From NCBI GenBank assembly GCA_035192965.1, contig CP136571.1, forward strand, positions 82,501 through 146,500: a stretch of 64,000 bases of DNA. Direction: 5' to 3'. The DNA is from Fuscovulum sp. (GTDB lineage: Bacteria > Pseudomonadota > Alphaproteobacteria > Rhodobacterales > Rhodobacteraceae). Of the stretch, positions 20,264-37,103 are shown piece after piece. The translations under genes and the position numbers were made by a program. Position 1 is the stretch's first letter, and each line of letters begins with the position of its first letter. Under the pieces are notes generated by a model, which saw only the letters and a program-made list of their open reading frames with translations, was not told where the DNA came from and searched no databases.

Positions 20264-20433
20264 GTTCGCCTCGTATCATTCCTGCGAATGGGCCACTGAC
20301 TGGCCCTAACGGGAGGGGAACGGAAAGTACGAACCTCTCCCACTTGCCCAAGGCTAGGATTTTCCGGCTTGATTCCGTCATGGAACAGAGTCGCGCAATC
20401 CGTTGGACAAAGGTCTTAAACGGCCGCTTGTGA
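20264..20433 (-). promoter_or_regulatory. Upstream region of the exporter operon
   Basis: This region lies between the peroxidase terminator hairpin and the ABC gene. On the minus strand it contains CCGTTTAAGACC (20412-20423), close to the CGTTTAGACC element of both regulator promoters. TGTCCAACG lies next to it, resembling the GGTCCAA units upstream of the peroxidase gene. The exporter may therefore have its own promoter under the same control; this is inference from motif sharing. Confidence 0.35.
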
Positions 20434-20463
20434 CCCCCCGGCCAGATTGTGCTGGCCGGGGGG
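20434..20463 (-). terminator. Strong hairpin after the giant peroxidase gene
   Basis: CCCCCCGGCCAG (20434-20445) pairs perfectly with CTGGCCGGGGGG (20452-20463) around a 6-base loop, 9 bases after the stop codon. There is no U-tract, so it may end or slow transcription, or protect the mRNA 3' end, allowing partial read-through into the exporter genes. Confidence 0.55.
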
Positions 20464-20471
20464 AAACGTGG

Positions 20472-29144
<8,673 letters not shown>

Positions 29145-29514
29145 TTTGATATTCCCTGTGTCAGATCGGATGAATGCCCAGCGGAAACGAGGCGCGCGTA
29201 TTAAGGAGGAAGGGTCGCAAGGAACCGCCGATCCGACAAATGCCCGTGGTCCAACAATCCGTTCGTCTGCGGTCCAATGGTTTGTCAGACCTAGGTCCAA
29301 TGGCGTGACGTGTGGGCACCGGTTCGCAGCGCAGAGTTGAACGCCTGGATCGATCAGCGACCTGCGCGGGTTTCCGCCTTGTAACGATGGGTGAAACGCT
29401 CTGACCCTTTTTCCGCCAACGGGGCGCAGGGGGCGCGCGAATCATTTTACGCCGTGGCGCTAACCATCAGTTTCGCCGGAATTCCGACATTCAACCTTCG
29501 CGCGAAAGACATCT
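29145..29514. other. Divergent control region between the peroxidase and regulator 2 genes
   Basis: No gene is seen. Three GGTCCAA units lie in it (separate entry). Toward the peroxidase gene, the minus strand carries an AT-rich CCTTAATACGC segment (about 29192-29204) that could be a -10 region. The rest shows no clear structure. Confidence 0.45.
29248..29300 (-). promoter_or_regulatory. Three GGTCCAA direct repeats at 23-base spacing
   Basis: GGTCCAA occurs at 29248-29254, 29271-29277 and 29294-29300, exactly 23 bases apart, about two helical turns, so all units face the same side of the DNA. They lie 104-156 bases upstream of the peroxidase start. A protein binding array is inferred, with the twin response regulators as candidate binders. 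Confidence 0.5.
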
Positions 29515-30403
29515 GGGAACAGGCCCAAGTTCCGACACAGTTCCGCCTGATTTCGATGGCGCGAATTTCGCCGTTGTTGCGATCTGCGAAACGACGTCCG
29601 CGCAAGCGATTGAATTATAAGGGGCGAAACATACCAATTATGGCAAGTGTATGTCCGAAAGGCGGCGGCATATAAACTTCCGTTTAGACCTGTGCCGCAA
29701 TTAATGTAGGTTAATTCTGGGGGCCATGGGAAGCGATCGGGGTAACCGATCCGAACCGGCAAGTGGGATTGAAATGCTGAACCTAGTACTTGTTGACGAT
29801 CATCCGATTGTGCTCGCCGGTCTTGTCGACATCCTGCGCGCTCATGCGCAGTACAGCGTTGTCGGGACTGGTTCTACGGCGGAAGCTGCCCTCCGCCTTG
29901 TTCGTGAAGGTGGGTGTGATGTTCTGATCGCCGACCTTAACCTTCCCGGAGACATGATCGAAACGATCCGCGAGATCCGGGCCGAGCGGCCCGAGGTCAA
30001 GATCCTTGTCTTCACCGCAGCGGCCAGCCCGGATATCTGCATGCAGGTTCTGGGGGCGGGTGCGAACGGATTTGTCCTGAAGGGCAGTTCGGGCGGTGAT
30101 CTGTTCTACGCGATCGAAGAGGTTGCGGCGGGCAAGGAATTCATCTCTTCCTCCATGGCGTCGAAGGTCATCCGCGAGATGCGAATTGCCGATCAGCGCA
30201 AGGCGGAACGGGCCTCGGTTGCGCTCAATTCGCGCGAGGATCAGGTGGTGCAGGAATTGCTGAACGGGTCTTCCAACAAAGAGATCGCGAACAAGCTGAA
30301 CCTGTCGGACAAGACGGTGAAGCATTACATGACCCAGATCATGCAGAAGTTCAACGCACGCAATCGGCTTGAGGTTGTGCTTGAGGTACAGCGCATGAAC
30401 GGG
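29515..30403 (+). repeat. Duplicated module, copy B part 1 (promoter plus response regulator)
   Basis: This is the homologue of 12311-13197, in the same orientation. The upstream region carries AGTTCCG at 29528 and 29539 and CGTTTAGACC at 29681-29690, at nearly the same distances from the start codon as in copy A (246 versus 244 bases, and 93 versus 92 bases). Confidence 0.85.
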
Positions 30404-30436
30404 GCGTCTGACGGGCGAAATCGTTCGCTCATCTGA
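29774..30436 (+). CDS. LuxR/NarL-type response regulator 2
   Basis: This 220-residue paralogue of the regulator at 12568 has the same receiver residues (D8-D9, D54, T81, K103) and an almost unchanged DNA-binding domain, including the whole SSNKEIANKLNLSDKTVK recognition region. The two proteins should therefore recognise the same or very similar sites. Differences are concentrated in the receiver surface and the last ten or so residues, which could alter kinase choice or dimer partner. It is divergent from the peroxidase gene. ATG 29774 matches the copy A start and has AGTGGGA upstream. Confidence 0.95.
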   Translation: MLNLVLVDDHPIVLAGLVDILRAHAQYSVVGTGSTAEAALRLVREGGCDVLIADLNLPGDMIETIREIRAERPEVKILVFTAAASPDICMQVLGAGANGFVLKGSSGGDLFYAIEEVAAGKEFISSSMASKVIREMRIADQRKAERASVALNSREDQVVQELLNGSSNKEIANKLNLSDKTVKHYMTQIMQKFNARNRLEVVLEVQRMNGASDGRNRSLI

Positions 30437-30562
30437 CCGCGGATTGCGGTCCCTGAGGCTGATGACAGACAGTTGACTATCAGGTTTTCGACAGTGTCCC
30501 AGTCTTTGGGGACCTGCGTTTCGCGCGCGGTAAGCCACGGAATTCTTGTGATTTTCGGCGCA

Positions 30563-30598
30563 GCATCGAACGCGGTGGCTTTCCGCGCCCGTTGCTAA
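30563..30598 (+). pseudogene. 3' remnant of a Panacea-domain gene
   Basis: The 36 bases encode ASNAVAFRARC and a TAA stop, matching ATSNVVAFRARC-stop at the end of the intact gene at 13547-14068. Upstream of this point the similarity disappears and no start or body of the gene is present, so the rest has been deleted or replaced. Confidence 0.7.
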
Positions 30599-30600
30599 GG

Positions 30601-30744
30601 TCAGGCAGCCTGTTTCGCGCCCGGCAGGATGGCCGGGGTGAACGGCTTCCAGTCATAGGCATAGTAGCCATACATCTGCGCCAGTGCCGCATCAGAGGCG
30701 GCTTTGGCCTTGGCGTCGGCGGGAAGGCGGATCAGGTCGGACAT
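30601..30744 (-). CDS. Small conserved protein, 47 residues, function unknown
   Basis: The protein begins MSDLIRLPADAKAKAASDAA and ends ILPGAKQAA. It is soluble, Ala/Lys-rich at the N-terminus with an aromatic centre (QMYGYYAYDWKPF). AGGAGA lies 8 bases before the ATG, a better site than many neighbours have. A decayed copy sits at 14065-14214, and the shared core has few differences, supporting a real gene. I do not recognise it. It converges on the Panacea remnant. Confidence 0.7.
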   Translation of the reverse strand: MSDLIRLPADAKAKAASDAALAQMYGYYAYDWKPFTPAILPGAKQAA

Positions 30745-31206
30745 CGGTATTCTCCTTGTGACCCCTGACCTATGCCCGCAGGCCGGGGGGTGTAAGGGTT
30801 GGTTTTGCAACGGCGTCATGCGTCCGGTGCAGGGCTGCGCGCGGTGCATTAAACTTGTGACTTTCCAACAGCTTGGGTCTAGGGTAGCCGTGCAGCAGGC
30901 GGTGCAGCGCCCGGTGCAGACGGCTGTGCATACGCACTGGGGTATAATTCGGCGGAAAGGTTTCGATTAACCTTCCCACCGCAGCCCCGGCGACTCGCCC
31001 CATCCCCTTACTGACAAAATCCTTTCAGCCGCGCTTCGGGCGGAAAAATTGTTACAATCATATGCGACGAGGCTTGCTGAGTCGGCATTTCCGCCATTAG
31101 CGTGTGTCTACGGTCTGGGACCGTCCAACGCTGCTGATGGGGGAAACCGCATGGCCTTTGGCGTGCGGCCGGATCAGGACGAAAACACGAACGGGGAGAC
31201 GTTCAC
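30745..31206. other. Non-coding region upstream of the ABC importer
   Basis: It holds the second GTGCAG array (30890-30933), an AT-rich AATTGTTACAATCATATG segment near 31047-31064 that could include a -10 (TACAAT), and a leader of about 140 bases before the binding-protein gene. GGGGAGACG at 31193-31201 is the ribosome binding site. I see no riboswitch class that I can name. Confidence 0.45.
30890..30933. repeat. Four 12-base-spaced GTGCAG units, copy 2
   Basis: GTGCAG at 30890, 30902 and 30914 and GTGCAT at 30926 repeat every 12 bases, in register with the array at 11990-12033. The bases just before the arrays also resemble each other (CTTGGGTCT versus CTTTGGGTTTC). Confidence 0.6.
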
Positions 31207-32313
31207 ATGAAGATTCGTAACATGCTGTTTGCTTCGGCAAGCATTGCCGGGATGCTGCTGGCGCCTGTGGCGCAGGCGCAGTCGATGGAAGAGCTGGAGG
31301 CCGCTGCAAAGGCCGAAGGTATGCTGTCCACCATCGCGCTGCCGCATGACTGGTGCGGCTATGGCGACGTGATCGCCGGGTTCAAGGCGAAGTATCCGGA
31401 AATCACCGTCAACGAACTGAACCCCGATGCGGGTTCGGCAGACGAGCTTGAGGCCGTGAAGGCCAACAAAGACAACAAGGGCCCGCAGGCCCCTGACGTT
31501 CTGGATGTGGGCCTTGCCTTTGGTCCGCAGGCCAAATCCGAAGGCCTGACCCAGCCCTACAAGGTTGCAACCTGGGACGAGATCCCGGAAAGCATCAAAG
31601 ATCCCGAAGGCCATTGGTATGCCGACTATTACGGCGTGATGTCCTTCCTTGTGAACAAGGACATGGTCGAGAACGTGCCGCAGGATTGGGCTGATCTGCT
31701 CAAGCCGGAATATGCTGGCATGGTTTCGCTGGCCGGTGATCCGCGCGCGTCGAACCAGGCGATCCTGGGTGTTCTGGCGGCGGGCATGTCGACCGGTGCT
31801 GCACCGGGCGAAGCCGCTGGCAAGGCCGGGCTGGACTTCTTCAAGGCGCTGAATGACGCGGGCAACTTCGTTCCCGTCATCGGCAAGGCCGGCACGCTGG
31901 CGCAGGGCACCACGCCCATCGTCATCATGTGGGACTACAACGCGCTGGCCGCACGCGACACGCTGGCGGGCAACCCGCCGGTTGAGGTGGTCGTGCCGAA
32001 GTCGGGCGTTCTGGCCGGTGTCTATGTGCAGGCCATTTCCGCCTATGCCCCGCAGCCGAACGCTGCGAAGCTGTGGATGGAGTACCTCTATAGCGATGAA
32101 GGTCAGCTTGGCTGGCTGAAGGGCTATTGCCACCCGGCGCGCTTCAACGCGATGGCCGCTGCCGGCAAGATCCCGCAGGACCTGCTGGATGCCCTGCCCC
32201 CGGCAGAATCCTATGAAGCCGCCTACTTCCCGACGCTGGAAGAAGTTGACGCCAACAAGGCCGCCGTCACCGGTGGCTGGGATGCCGTTGTCGGCGCCAA
32301 TGTGGCCGAGTAA
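31207..32313 (+). CDS. ABC transporter substrate-binding protein (family 1 type)
   Basis: A 368-residue periplasmic binding protein with a signal peptide cut after APVAQA (about residue 24). The body has features of the polyamine/iron/thiamine/phosphonate-type binding proteins (HDWCGYGDVIAGFKAKYP, WYADYYGVMSFLVNKDMV, GSADELEAVKA). The ligand cannot be assigned by eye. It heads a complete importer with two permeases and an ATPase, and a hairpin follows it, which often raises the binding-protein level over the membrane parts. Confidence 0.88.
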   Translation: MKIRNMLFASASIAGMLLAPVAQAQSMEELEAAAKAEGMLSTIALPHDWCGYGDVIAGFKAKYPEITVNELNPDAGSADELEAVKANKDNKGPQAPDVLDVGLAFGPQAKSEGLTQPYKVATWDEIPESIKDPEGHWYADYYGVMSFLVNKDMVENVPQDWADLLKPEYAGMVSLAGDPRASNQAILGVLAAGMSTGAAPGEAAGKAGLDFFKALNDAGNFVPVIGKAGTLAQGTTPIVIMWDYNALAARDTLAGNPPVEVVVPKSGVLAGVYVQAISAYAPQPNAAKLWMEYLYSDEGQLGWLKGYCHPARFNAMAAAGKIPQDLLDALPPAESYEAAYFPTLEEVDANKAAVTGGWDAVVGANVAE

Positions 32314-32333
32314 TCTGTCCGCGTGACAGCATC

Positions 32334-32361
32334 GCCTGCCCCGGTTCGCGCCGGGGCAGGC
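32334..32361 (+). terminator. Hairpin between binding-protein and permease genes
   Basis: GCCTGCCCCGG (32334-32344) pairs with CCGGGGCAGGC (32351-32361) around a 6-base loop. It lacks a U-tract and probably works as an mRNA stabiliser or attenuator within the operon. Confidence 0.55.
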
Positions 32362-32408
32362 ACTTCGTTTCAAGGCAGCCGACAGAGCCGCCAAGATCAG
32401 GGGGACCG

Positions 32409-33308
32409 ATGGCGACCGATCCGAACCGGCATCCGATGCCGCACCCGACACGGCGCCCGACACGGCGGCTTCCGCTGGAATGGTTGGGCATAGTGCCCTT
32501 TGCGCTGTTCGCGCTTTTGTTCCTGATCATGCCGACGATGCGCATCGTTCTGGGCGCATTCCAGACGCCGGAGGGCGGGTTCACCTTGCAGAACCTGGCC
32601 GATCTGAACACGGATTCGATCCGTTCGGCCTATTGGACATCCATCAAGCTGTCTTTCATTACCGCGGCCCTTGGCTGCGCCGCGGGCTTTGCGTTGGCGG
32701 CGGCGGTGGTCTTTGGCGGGCTGCCCAAGGGCGTGCGGTCGCCCTTGCTGACATTTTCGGGCGTGGCGTCGAATTTCGCGGGTGTGCCGCTGGCATTCGC
32801 CTTTATCGCCACGCTGGGGCCTGTGGGCCTGATCACGGTTTGGCTGAGGACCGAATTCGGCATCAACCTGCGGGCGATGGGGTTTAACCTGCTGTCCTTT
32901 TGGGGGTTGGTGATCACCTATCTGTTTTTCCAGATTCCGCTGATGATCCTGATCATCACCCCCGCGCTGGACGGGTTGAAGCGCGAATGGCGCGAGGCGG
33001 CGGCGGTGCTGGGCGCGACGGGCGTGCAGTATTGGCGCATGGTGGCGCTGCCCATCCTGTTTCCGTCGATCCTTGGCACTTTCGCGCTGCTGTTTGCCAA
33101 TGCCTTTGGCGCGGTGGCCACGGCATTCGCCCTGACCGGGCCGCAGTTGAACATCGTGCCGATCAAGCTGTTTGCGCAGATCCGGGGGGATGTGCTGGGC
33201 AACCCGAACCTTGGATATGCGCTGGCCTTCGGGATGATCGTCATCACGGCGGCGGCGAACATCCTGTATATCTGGCTGCGCGTGCGGTCGGAAAGGTGGC
33301 TGAAATGA
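32409..33308 (+). CDS. ABC transporter permease 1
   Basis: A 299-residue inner-membrane permease with about six helices, starting after a Pro/Arg-rich cytoplasmic tail (residues 1-25). The EAA loop that contacts the ATPase reads EWREAAAVLGATGVQYWRMVALPILFPS. Family features match the first permease of polyamine/iron-type importers. Its stop overlaps the start of permease 2 (ATGA). Confidence 0.92.
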   Translation: MATDPNRHPMPHPTRRPTRRLPLEWLGIVPFALFALLFLIMPTMRIVLGAFQTPEGGFTLQNLADLNTDSIRSAYWTSIKLSFITAALGCAAGFALAAAVVFGGLPKGVRSPLLTFSGVASNFAGVPLAFAFIATLGPVGLITVWLRTEFGINLRAMGFNLLSFWGLVITYLFFQIPLMILIITPALDGLKREWREAAAVLGATGVQYWRMVALPILFPSILGTFALLFANAFGAVATAFALTGPQLNIVPIKLFAQIRGDVLGNPNLGYALAFGMIVITAAANILYIWLRVRSERWLK

Positions 33309-34087
33309 TGCGTCTGATCGCCTGGATCACGCTGTTCCTTGGCGTGCTGTTCTTCCTGCTGCCCTTGGTGGGGATGACGGAATTCAGCCTGAAGATGCGG
33401 CGGGGGGAATATTCGTTCGACGCCTATGCCGTGGTCTTTGCCGACCCGGCCTTCTGGGCGACCTTCGGCTATTCGCTGGCCCTGTCGGCGGCGACAATCG
33501 TGGTGGGGGTCGTGCTGGTGGTGCCGACGGCCTATTGGGTGCGGTTGAAGCTGCCGCAAGCGCGGCCCTTTGTGGAATTCATCACGCTGCTGCCCTTGGT
33601 GATTCCGGCCATCGTGATCGTGTTCGGCTATATCCGGCTGTACAACACATCCAGCTTTCTGCCGATGACCGGGTCGGCGTTGGGGACGGATATCCTGCTG
33701 ACCATGGGATATGCCACGCTGGCGCTGCCTTATATGTACCGCTCGGTCGATACCGGGCTGCGCACGATTGATGTGGGCGTGCTGACCGAAGCGGCGCAAA
33801 GCCTTGGCGCGGGGTGGATGACCATTCTGGCCAAGATCATCCTGCCCAATGTGATGGTGGCGGTGCTGTCGGGGGCGTTCCTGACGCTGGCCATCGTGAT
33901 GGGCGAGTTTACCATGGCGGCGCTGCTGAACCGCCCGGCCTTTGGCCCCTATATGCAGCTGCTGGGCGCGAACCGCGCCTATGAGCCGCCCGCGCTGGCG
34001 GTGATTGCCTTTGCCATCACCTGGGGGTGCATGGGGCTCATGCAGCTTGTCACCCGGTTTTCCAAACATGAAAGGGCGAAGGCCTGA
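33305..34087 (+). CDS. ABC transporter permease 2
   Basis: A 260-residue permease with six predicted helices and the EAA loop LTEAAQSLGAGWMTILAKIILPN. The ATG at 33305 overlaps the permease 1 stop, and its own stop overlaps the ATPase start (TGATG), so the three are translationally coupled. It forms the membrane channel with permease 1. Confidence 0.92.
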   Translation: MMRLIAWITLFLGVLFFLLPLVGMTEFSLKMRRGEYSFDAYAVVFADPAFWATFGYSLALSAATIVVGVVLVVPTAYWVRLKLPQARPFVEFITLLPLVIPAIVIVFGYIRLYNTSSFLPMTGSALGTDILLTMGYATLALPYMYRSVDTGLRTIDVGVLTEAAQSLGAGWMTILAKIILPNVMVAVLSGAFLTLAIVMGEFTMAALLNRPAFGPYMQLLGANRAYEPPALAVIAFAITWGCMGLMQLVTRFSKHERAKA

Positions 34088-35139
34088 TGTCCTTTTTGCA
34101 GCTGTCCCATCTGGAAAAGTCCTTTGGCACGAACCGCGTGGTCAAGGATTTCAACCTGAACGTGGAAAAGGGTGAGTTCATCTCGCTGCTGGGCCCATCG
34201 GGCTGTGGCAAGACGACCGTGCTGCGCATGGTGGCGGGATTTGAGGTGCCGACATCGGGCGGGATCGTGATCGACGGTCAGGATGTGACGGCGCTGAAGG
34301 CCAATCAGCGCAACATCGGGATGATGTTTCAGGCCTATGCGCTGTTTCCCAACATGACCGTGGCCGAGAATGTGGCCTTCGGGTTGAAGGTGAAGGGCGT
34401 GGAAAAGGCCGCGCGTGAGGCGCGGGTGGATGAGATGCTGCGCCTGATCGGGTTGTCGGAAATGCGGGGGCGCTATCCGTTCCAGCTGTCGGGTGGGCAG
34501 CAGCAGCGGGTGGCACTGGCGCGGGCCTTGGCGCCTTCGCCGCGGGTGTTGTTGCTGGACGAACCGCTATCGGCGCTGGATGCGAAGGTGCGGGTGTCAT
34601 TGCGCAATGAAATCCGGGAGATTCAGCGGGAATTGGGGATCACCACCATCTTCGTGACGCATGATCAGGAAGAGGCGCTGTCGATGTCGGACCGCGTGGT
34701 GGTGATGAACGGCGGGATCGCCGAACAGGTGGGCGCACCGTTTGAGGTGTATAACCGCCCTGCGACGCGCTTTGTGGCGACGTTCGTGGGCACGCTGAAC
34801 ATCTTCGACGGCGCGGTGACGGGGCCGCAATCGGTGACGCTGGCCGGGGTGCCGGTGACGCTTGCCGAACCTATCACGGCGGGCAAGGGCGCAAGCCTTG
34901 CGCTGGCCCTGCGGCCGGAATCGGTGCAGCTGGGCCGGGTCGAGGGCGCGGATGTGGTGCTGCCCGCGACGATTGAAAGCGTGGAGTTTCTGGGGTCGAT
35001 CATCCGGGTGCGGGCGCGGGCGGGCGGGTCTGTCGTCGCGCTGGACACGTTCAACCGGATGGACGCGCCGCCGCCCGCCATCGGCACGCAGACCGAGGTC
35101 AGCCTGTCCGCGCGTGACCTGATCGTTCTGGGCGGATAA
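34087..35139 (+). CDS. ABC transporter ATPase (PotA/FbpC-like)
   Basis: A 350-residue ATPase with Walker A GPSGCGKTT, signature LSGGQQQRVALARALA, Walker B LLLDEPLSALD and switch His in VTHDQEEAL. A C-terminal regulatory TOBE domain (about 240-350) includes LALRPESVQLG. It powers the importer encoded upstream. The TOBE part is common in iron, polyamine and sugar importers and does not define the substrate. Confidence 0.95.
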   Translation: MSFLQLSHLEKSFGTNRVVKDFNLNVEKGEFISLLGPSGCGKTTVLRMVAGFEVPTSGGIVIDGQDVTALKANQRNIGMMFQAYALFPNMTVAENVAFGLKVKGVEKAAREARVDEMLRLIGLSEMRGRYPFQLSGGQQQRVALARALAPSPRVLLLDEPLSALDAKVRVSLRNEIREIQRELGITTIFVTHDQEEALSMSDRVVVMNGGIAEQVGAPFEVYNRPATRFVATFVGTLNIFDGAVTGPQSVTLAGVPVTLAEPITAGKGASLALALRPESVQLGRVEGADVVLPATIESVEFLGSIIRVRARAGGSVVALDTFNRMDAPPPAIGTQTEVSLSARDLIVLGG

Positions 35140-35173
35140 GGCGGGCAGAAGCCGCTTGTCGCGGGGCGAGGCG

Positions 35174-35192
35174 GGGGGCCATATTGGCCCCC
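35174..35192. promoter_or_regulatory. Inverted repeat before modB
   Basis: GGGGGCCA (35174-35181) and TGGCCCCC (35185-35192) form a perfect 8-base inverted repeat around TAT. It may be an operator for the modBC genes or the end of the upstream operon; no T-run follows. Confidence 0.4.
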
Positions 35193-35218
35193 GACCCCGC
35201 TGCCCGCAAAGGACCGCC

Positions 35219-35245
35219 ATGCCCTACCTTCGGATCACCCGCTGA
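35219..35245 (+). CDS. Possible 8-residue leader peptide coupled to modB
   Basis: ATG at 35219 is preceded by AAAGGA and encodes MPYLRITR before a TGA that overlaps the modB ATG (TGATG). It may couple translation into modB or be the scar of a lost upstream gene such as modA. It is too short to judge from sequence alone. Confidence 0.3.
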   Translation: MPYLRITR

Positions 35246-35946
35246 TGACGGACTTGCTGTCGCCGACGGAATGGCAGGCGGTGGCGCTGTCGCTGCGGGT
35301 GGCGTTCTGGGCGACGCTGATCAGCCTGCCCTTGGGCATCTGGGTGGCTTGGCTGCTGGCAAGGCGGGACTTTCCGGGCAAGCAGGTGCTGAATGGGCTG
35401 GTGCATCTTCCGCTGATCCTGCCGCCCGTGGTGACGGGCTATCTGCTGCTGCTGACCTTTGGGCGGCGCGGGTATGTGGGGCAGTTCCTTGACCAATGGT
35501 TCGGCATCGTGCTGGCCTTTCGCTGGACCGGCGCGGTGCTGGCGGCAGCGGTGATGGCCTTTCCCCTGATGGTGCGCGCCATCAGGCTGGCGTTCGAGGC
35601 GGTGGACCCAAAGCTGGAACAGGCCGCAGGCACGCTGGGCGCATCGCCCGTTTGGGTGTTTGTGACGGTGACGCTGCCGCTGATCCTTCCCGGCGTACTG
35701 GCGGGCGCGGTGCTGGCTTTTGCCAAGGCGATGGGGGAGTTTGGCGCGACGATCACCTTTGTGTCGAACATTCCGGGTGAGACGCAGACCCTGCCATCGG
35801 CCATCTACGCCTTTATTCAGGTGCCGGGGGGCGATGCACAGGCGTTCCGGTTGGTGATCGTGTCGATCATCGTGGCGATGGGGGCGCTGATCGCGTCGGA
35901 ATGGATCGCGCGGCGCGTGGCGCGGCGGATCGGGGGGCTGGGATGA
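35245..35946 (+). CDS. modB: Molybdate ABC transporter permease
   Basis: A 233-residue permease with five or six helices and the ModB-type segments LPPVVTGYLLLLTFGRRGYVGQ and LEQAAGTLGASPVWVFVTVTLPLILPG (EAA loop), then AKAMGEFGATITFVSNIPGETQTLP, very typical of ModB. It imports molybdate with ModC; the binding protein ModA is not seen nearby. The stop overlaps the modC start. The molybdenum enzyme at 53-56 kb would be a user of the metal. Confidence 0.93.
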   Translation: MTDLLSPTEWQAVALSLRVAFWATLISLPLGIWVAWLLARRDFPGKQVLNGLVHLPLILPPVVTGYLLLLTFGRRGYVGQFLDQWFGIVLAFRWTGAVLAAAVMAFPLMVRAIRLAFEAVDPKLEQAAGTLGASPVWVFVTVTLPLILPGVLAGAVLAFAKAMGEFGATITFVSNIPGETQTLPSAIYAFIQVPGGDAQAFRLVIVSIIVAMGALIASEWIARRVARRIGGLG

Positions 35947-37025
35947 GCCTGTCTGTCGCCATTGCCCACGCCTTCCCCGGTTTCGCGCTGGACGTGGCCT
36001 TTGACGCGCCGCCGGGGGTGACGGCGCTGTTCGGGCGGTCCGGGTCTGGCAAGACGACGGTGGTCAATGCGGTGGCGGGGTTGTTGATGCCCGACCGTGG
36101 CCGGATCAGCGCCGGGGGCGCGGTGTTGTTTGACCGCACCGGTGGGGTGGCCCTTCCGCCGCATCGGCGCAGGCTGGGCTATGTGTTCCAAGACGCGCGG
36201 CTGTTCCCGCATCTGACCGTGCGGCAGAACCTGACCTATGGGCGCTGGTTCGCGCCCAAGGGCGGCGTGACGCTGGACGCGGTGGTGGACTTGCTGGGGA
36301 TCGGCGGGCTGCTGGACCGTCATCCGGTGGCATTGTCCGGCGGCGAAAAGCAGCGTGTGGCCATCGGGCGGGCGCTGCTATCGAACCCGCGCCTCTTGCT
36401 GATGGATGAACCGCTGGCCGCGCTGGACGAGGCGCGCAAGGCCGAAATTCTGCCCTGGCTGGAACGGCTGCGCGACGGAACGGATATCCCGATCCTGTAT
36501 GTCAGCCATGCCATGGCCGAGGTGGCGCGTCTTGCGACAACCTTGGTGGTGATGGAGGGCGGGCGCATCCGCGCGGCGGGGCCGGTGGCCGATATGCTGG
36601 CTGATCCGGGGTTGGCGCCCGTGTTGGGCCTGCGCGAGGCGGGGTCGATCCTGCCCGCCCGCGTGGCCGCGCATGAAGGCGACGGGCTGACCCGGCTGGA
36701 GACGGCGGCGGGGCCAGTCTGGTTGCCGCATGTGGATGCGGCTGTGGGCAGCGCGGTGCGGATACGGATTGCAGCGCAGGACGTGATCCTGTCGCGCGCG
36801 CGGCCTGAGGGGCTTTCCGCGCTAAACGTGCTGCCCGCCGTGGTGACAGCGCTGCGGATGGGGGATGGGCCGGGGGCGTTGATCCGGCTGTCCGTGGGCG
36901 GCGACCCGCTGCTGGTGCGGATCACCCGGCGGTCGGCCATGGCGATGGGGTTGCACGACGGGGCAGAGGTCTTTGCCATCGTGAAATCCGTTTCTGTCGC
37001 GCAGGCGGATATTGGCGTGCTGTAA
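35943..37025 (+). CDS. modC: Molybdate ABC transporter ATPase
   Basis: From ATG 35943 (ATGA overlap with modB) the protein is 360 residues. It has Walker A GRSGSGKTT, signature LSGGEKQRVAIGRAL, Walker B LLMDEPLAALD and switch His in VSHAMAEVA. The C-terminal molybdate-binding Mop/TOBE domain begins near 285 (LSALNVLPAVVTAL). This fits ModC, the energy-coupling subunit of the molybdate importer. Confidence 0.94.
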   Translation: MSLSVAIAHAFPGFALDVAFDAPPGVTALFGRSGSGKTTVVNAVAGLLMPDRGRISAGGAVLFDRTGGVALPPHRRRLGYVFQDARLFPHLTVRQNLTYGRWFAPKGGVTLDAVVDLLGIGGLLDRHPVALSGGEKQRVAIGRALLSNPRLLLMDEPLAALDEARKAEILPWLERLRDGTDIPILYVSHAMAEVARLATTLVVMEGGRIRAAGPVADMLADPGLAPVLGLREAGSILPARVAAHEGDGLTRLETAAGPVWLPHVDAAVGSAVRIRIAAQDVILSRARPEGLSALNVLPAVVTALRMGDGPGALIRLSVGGDPLLVRITRRSAMAMGLHDGAEVFAIVKSVSVAQADIGVL

Positions 37026-37103
37026 CGGGCGCGGCAGATCGGGCATTCACGACTCAGGTTCAGGTGCTAGGCTTTGCTCCGTCAGCGGCGGGGAGGGCGG
37101 CAG

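Larger units (their letters stand above)
30563..30744. repeat. Duplicated module, copy B part 2
   Basis: Gap-free counterpart of 14033-14214. It holds the last 11 codons and stop of a lost Panacea gene and the intact 47-residue gene. Confidence 0.85.

Noticed and set aside
35245..37025. Assigning the importer at 31-35 kb to molybdate because modBC follows
   Set aside because: The importer has its own two permeases and ATPase, and its binding protein does not resemble ModA; the gap and inverted repeat suggest a separate unit.
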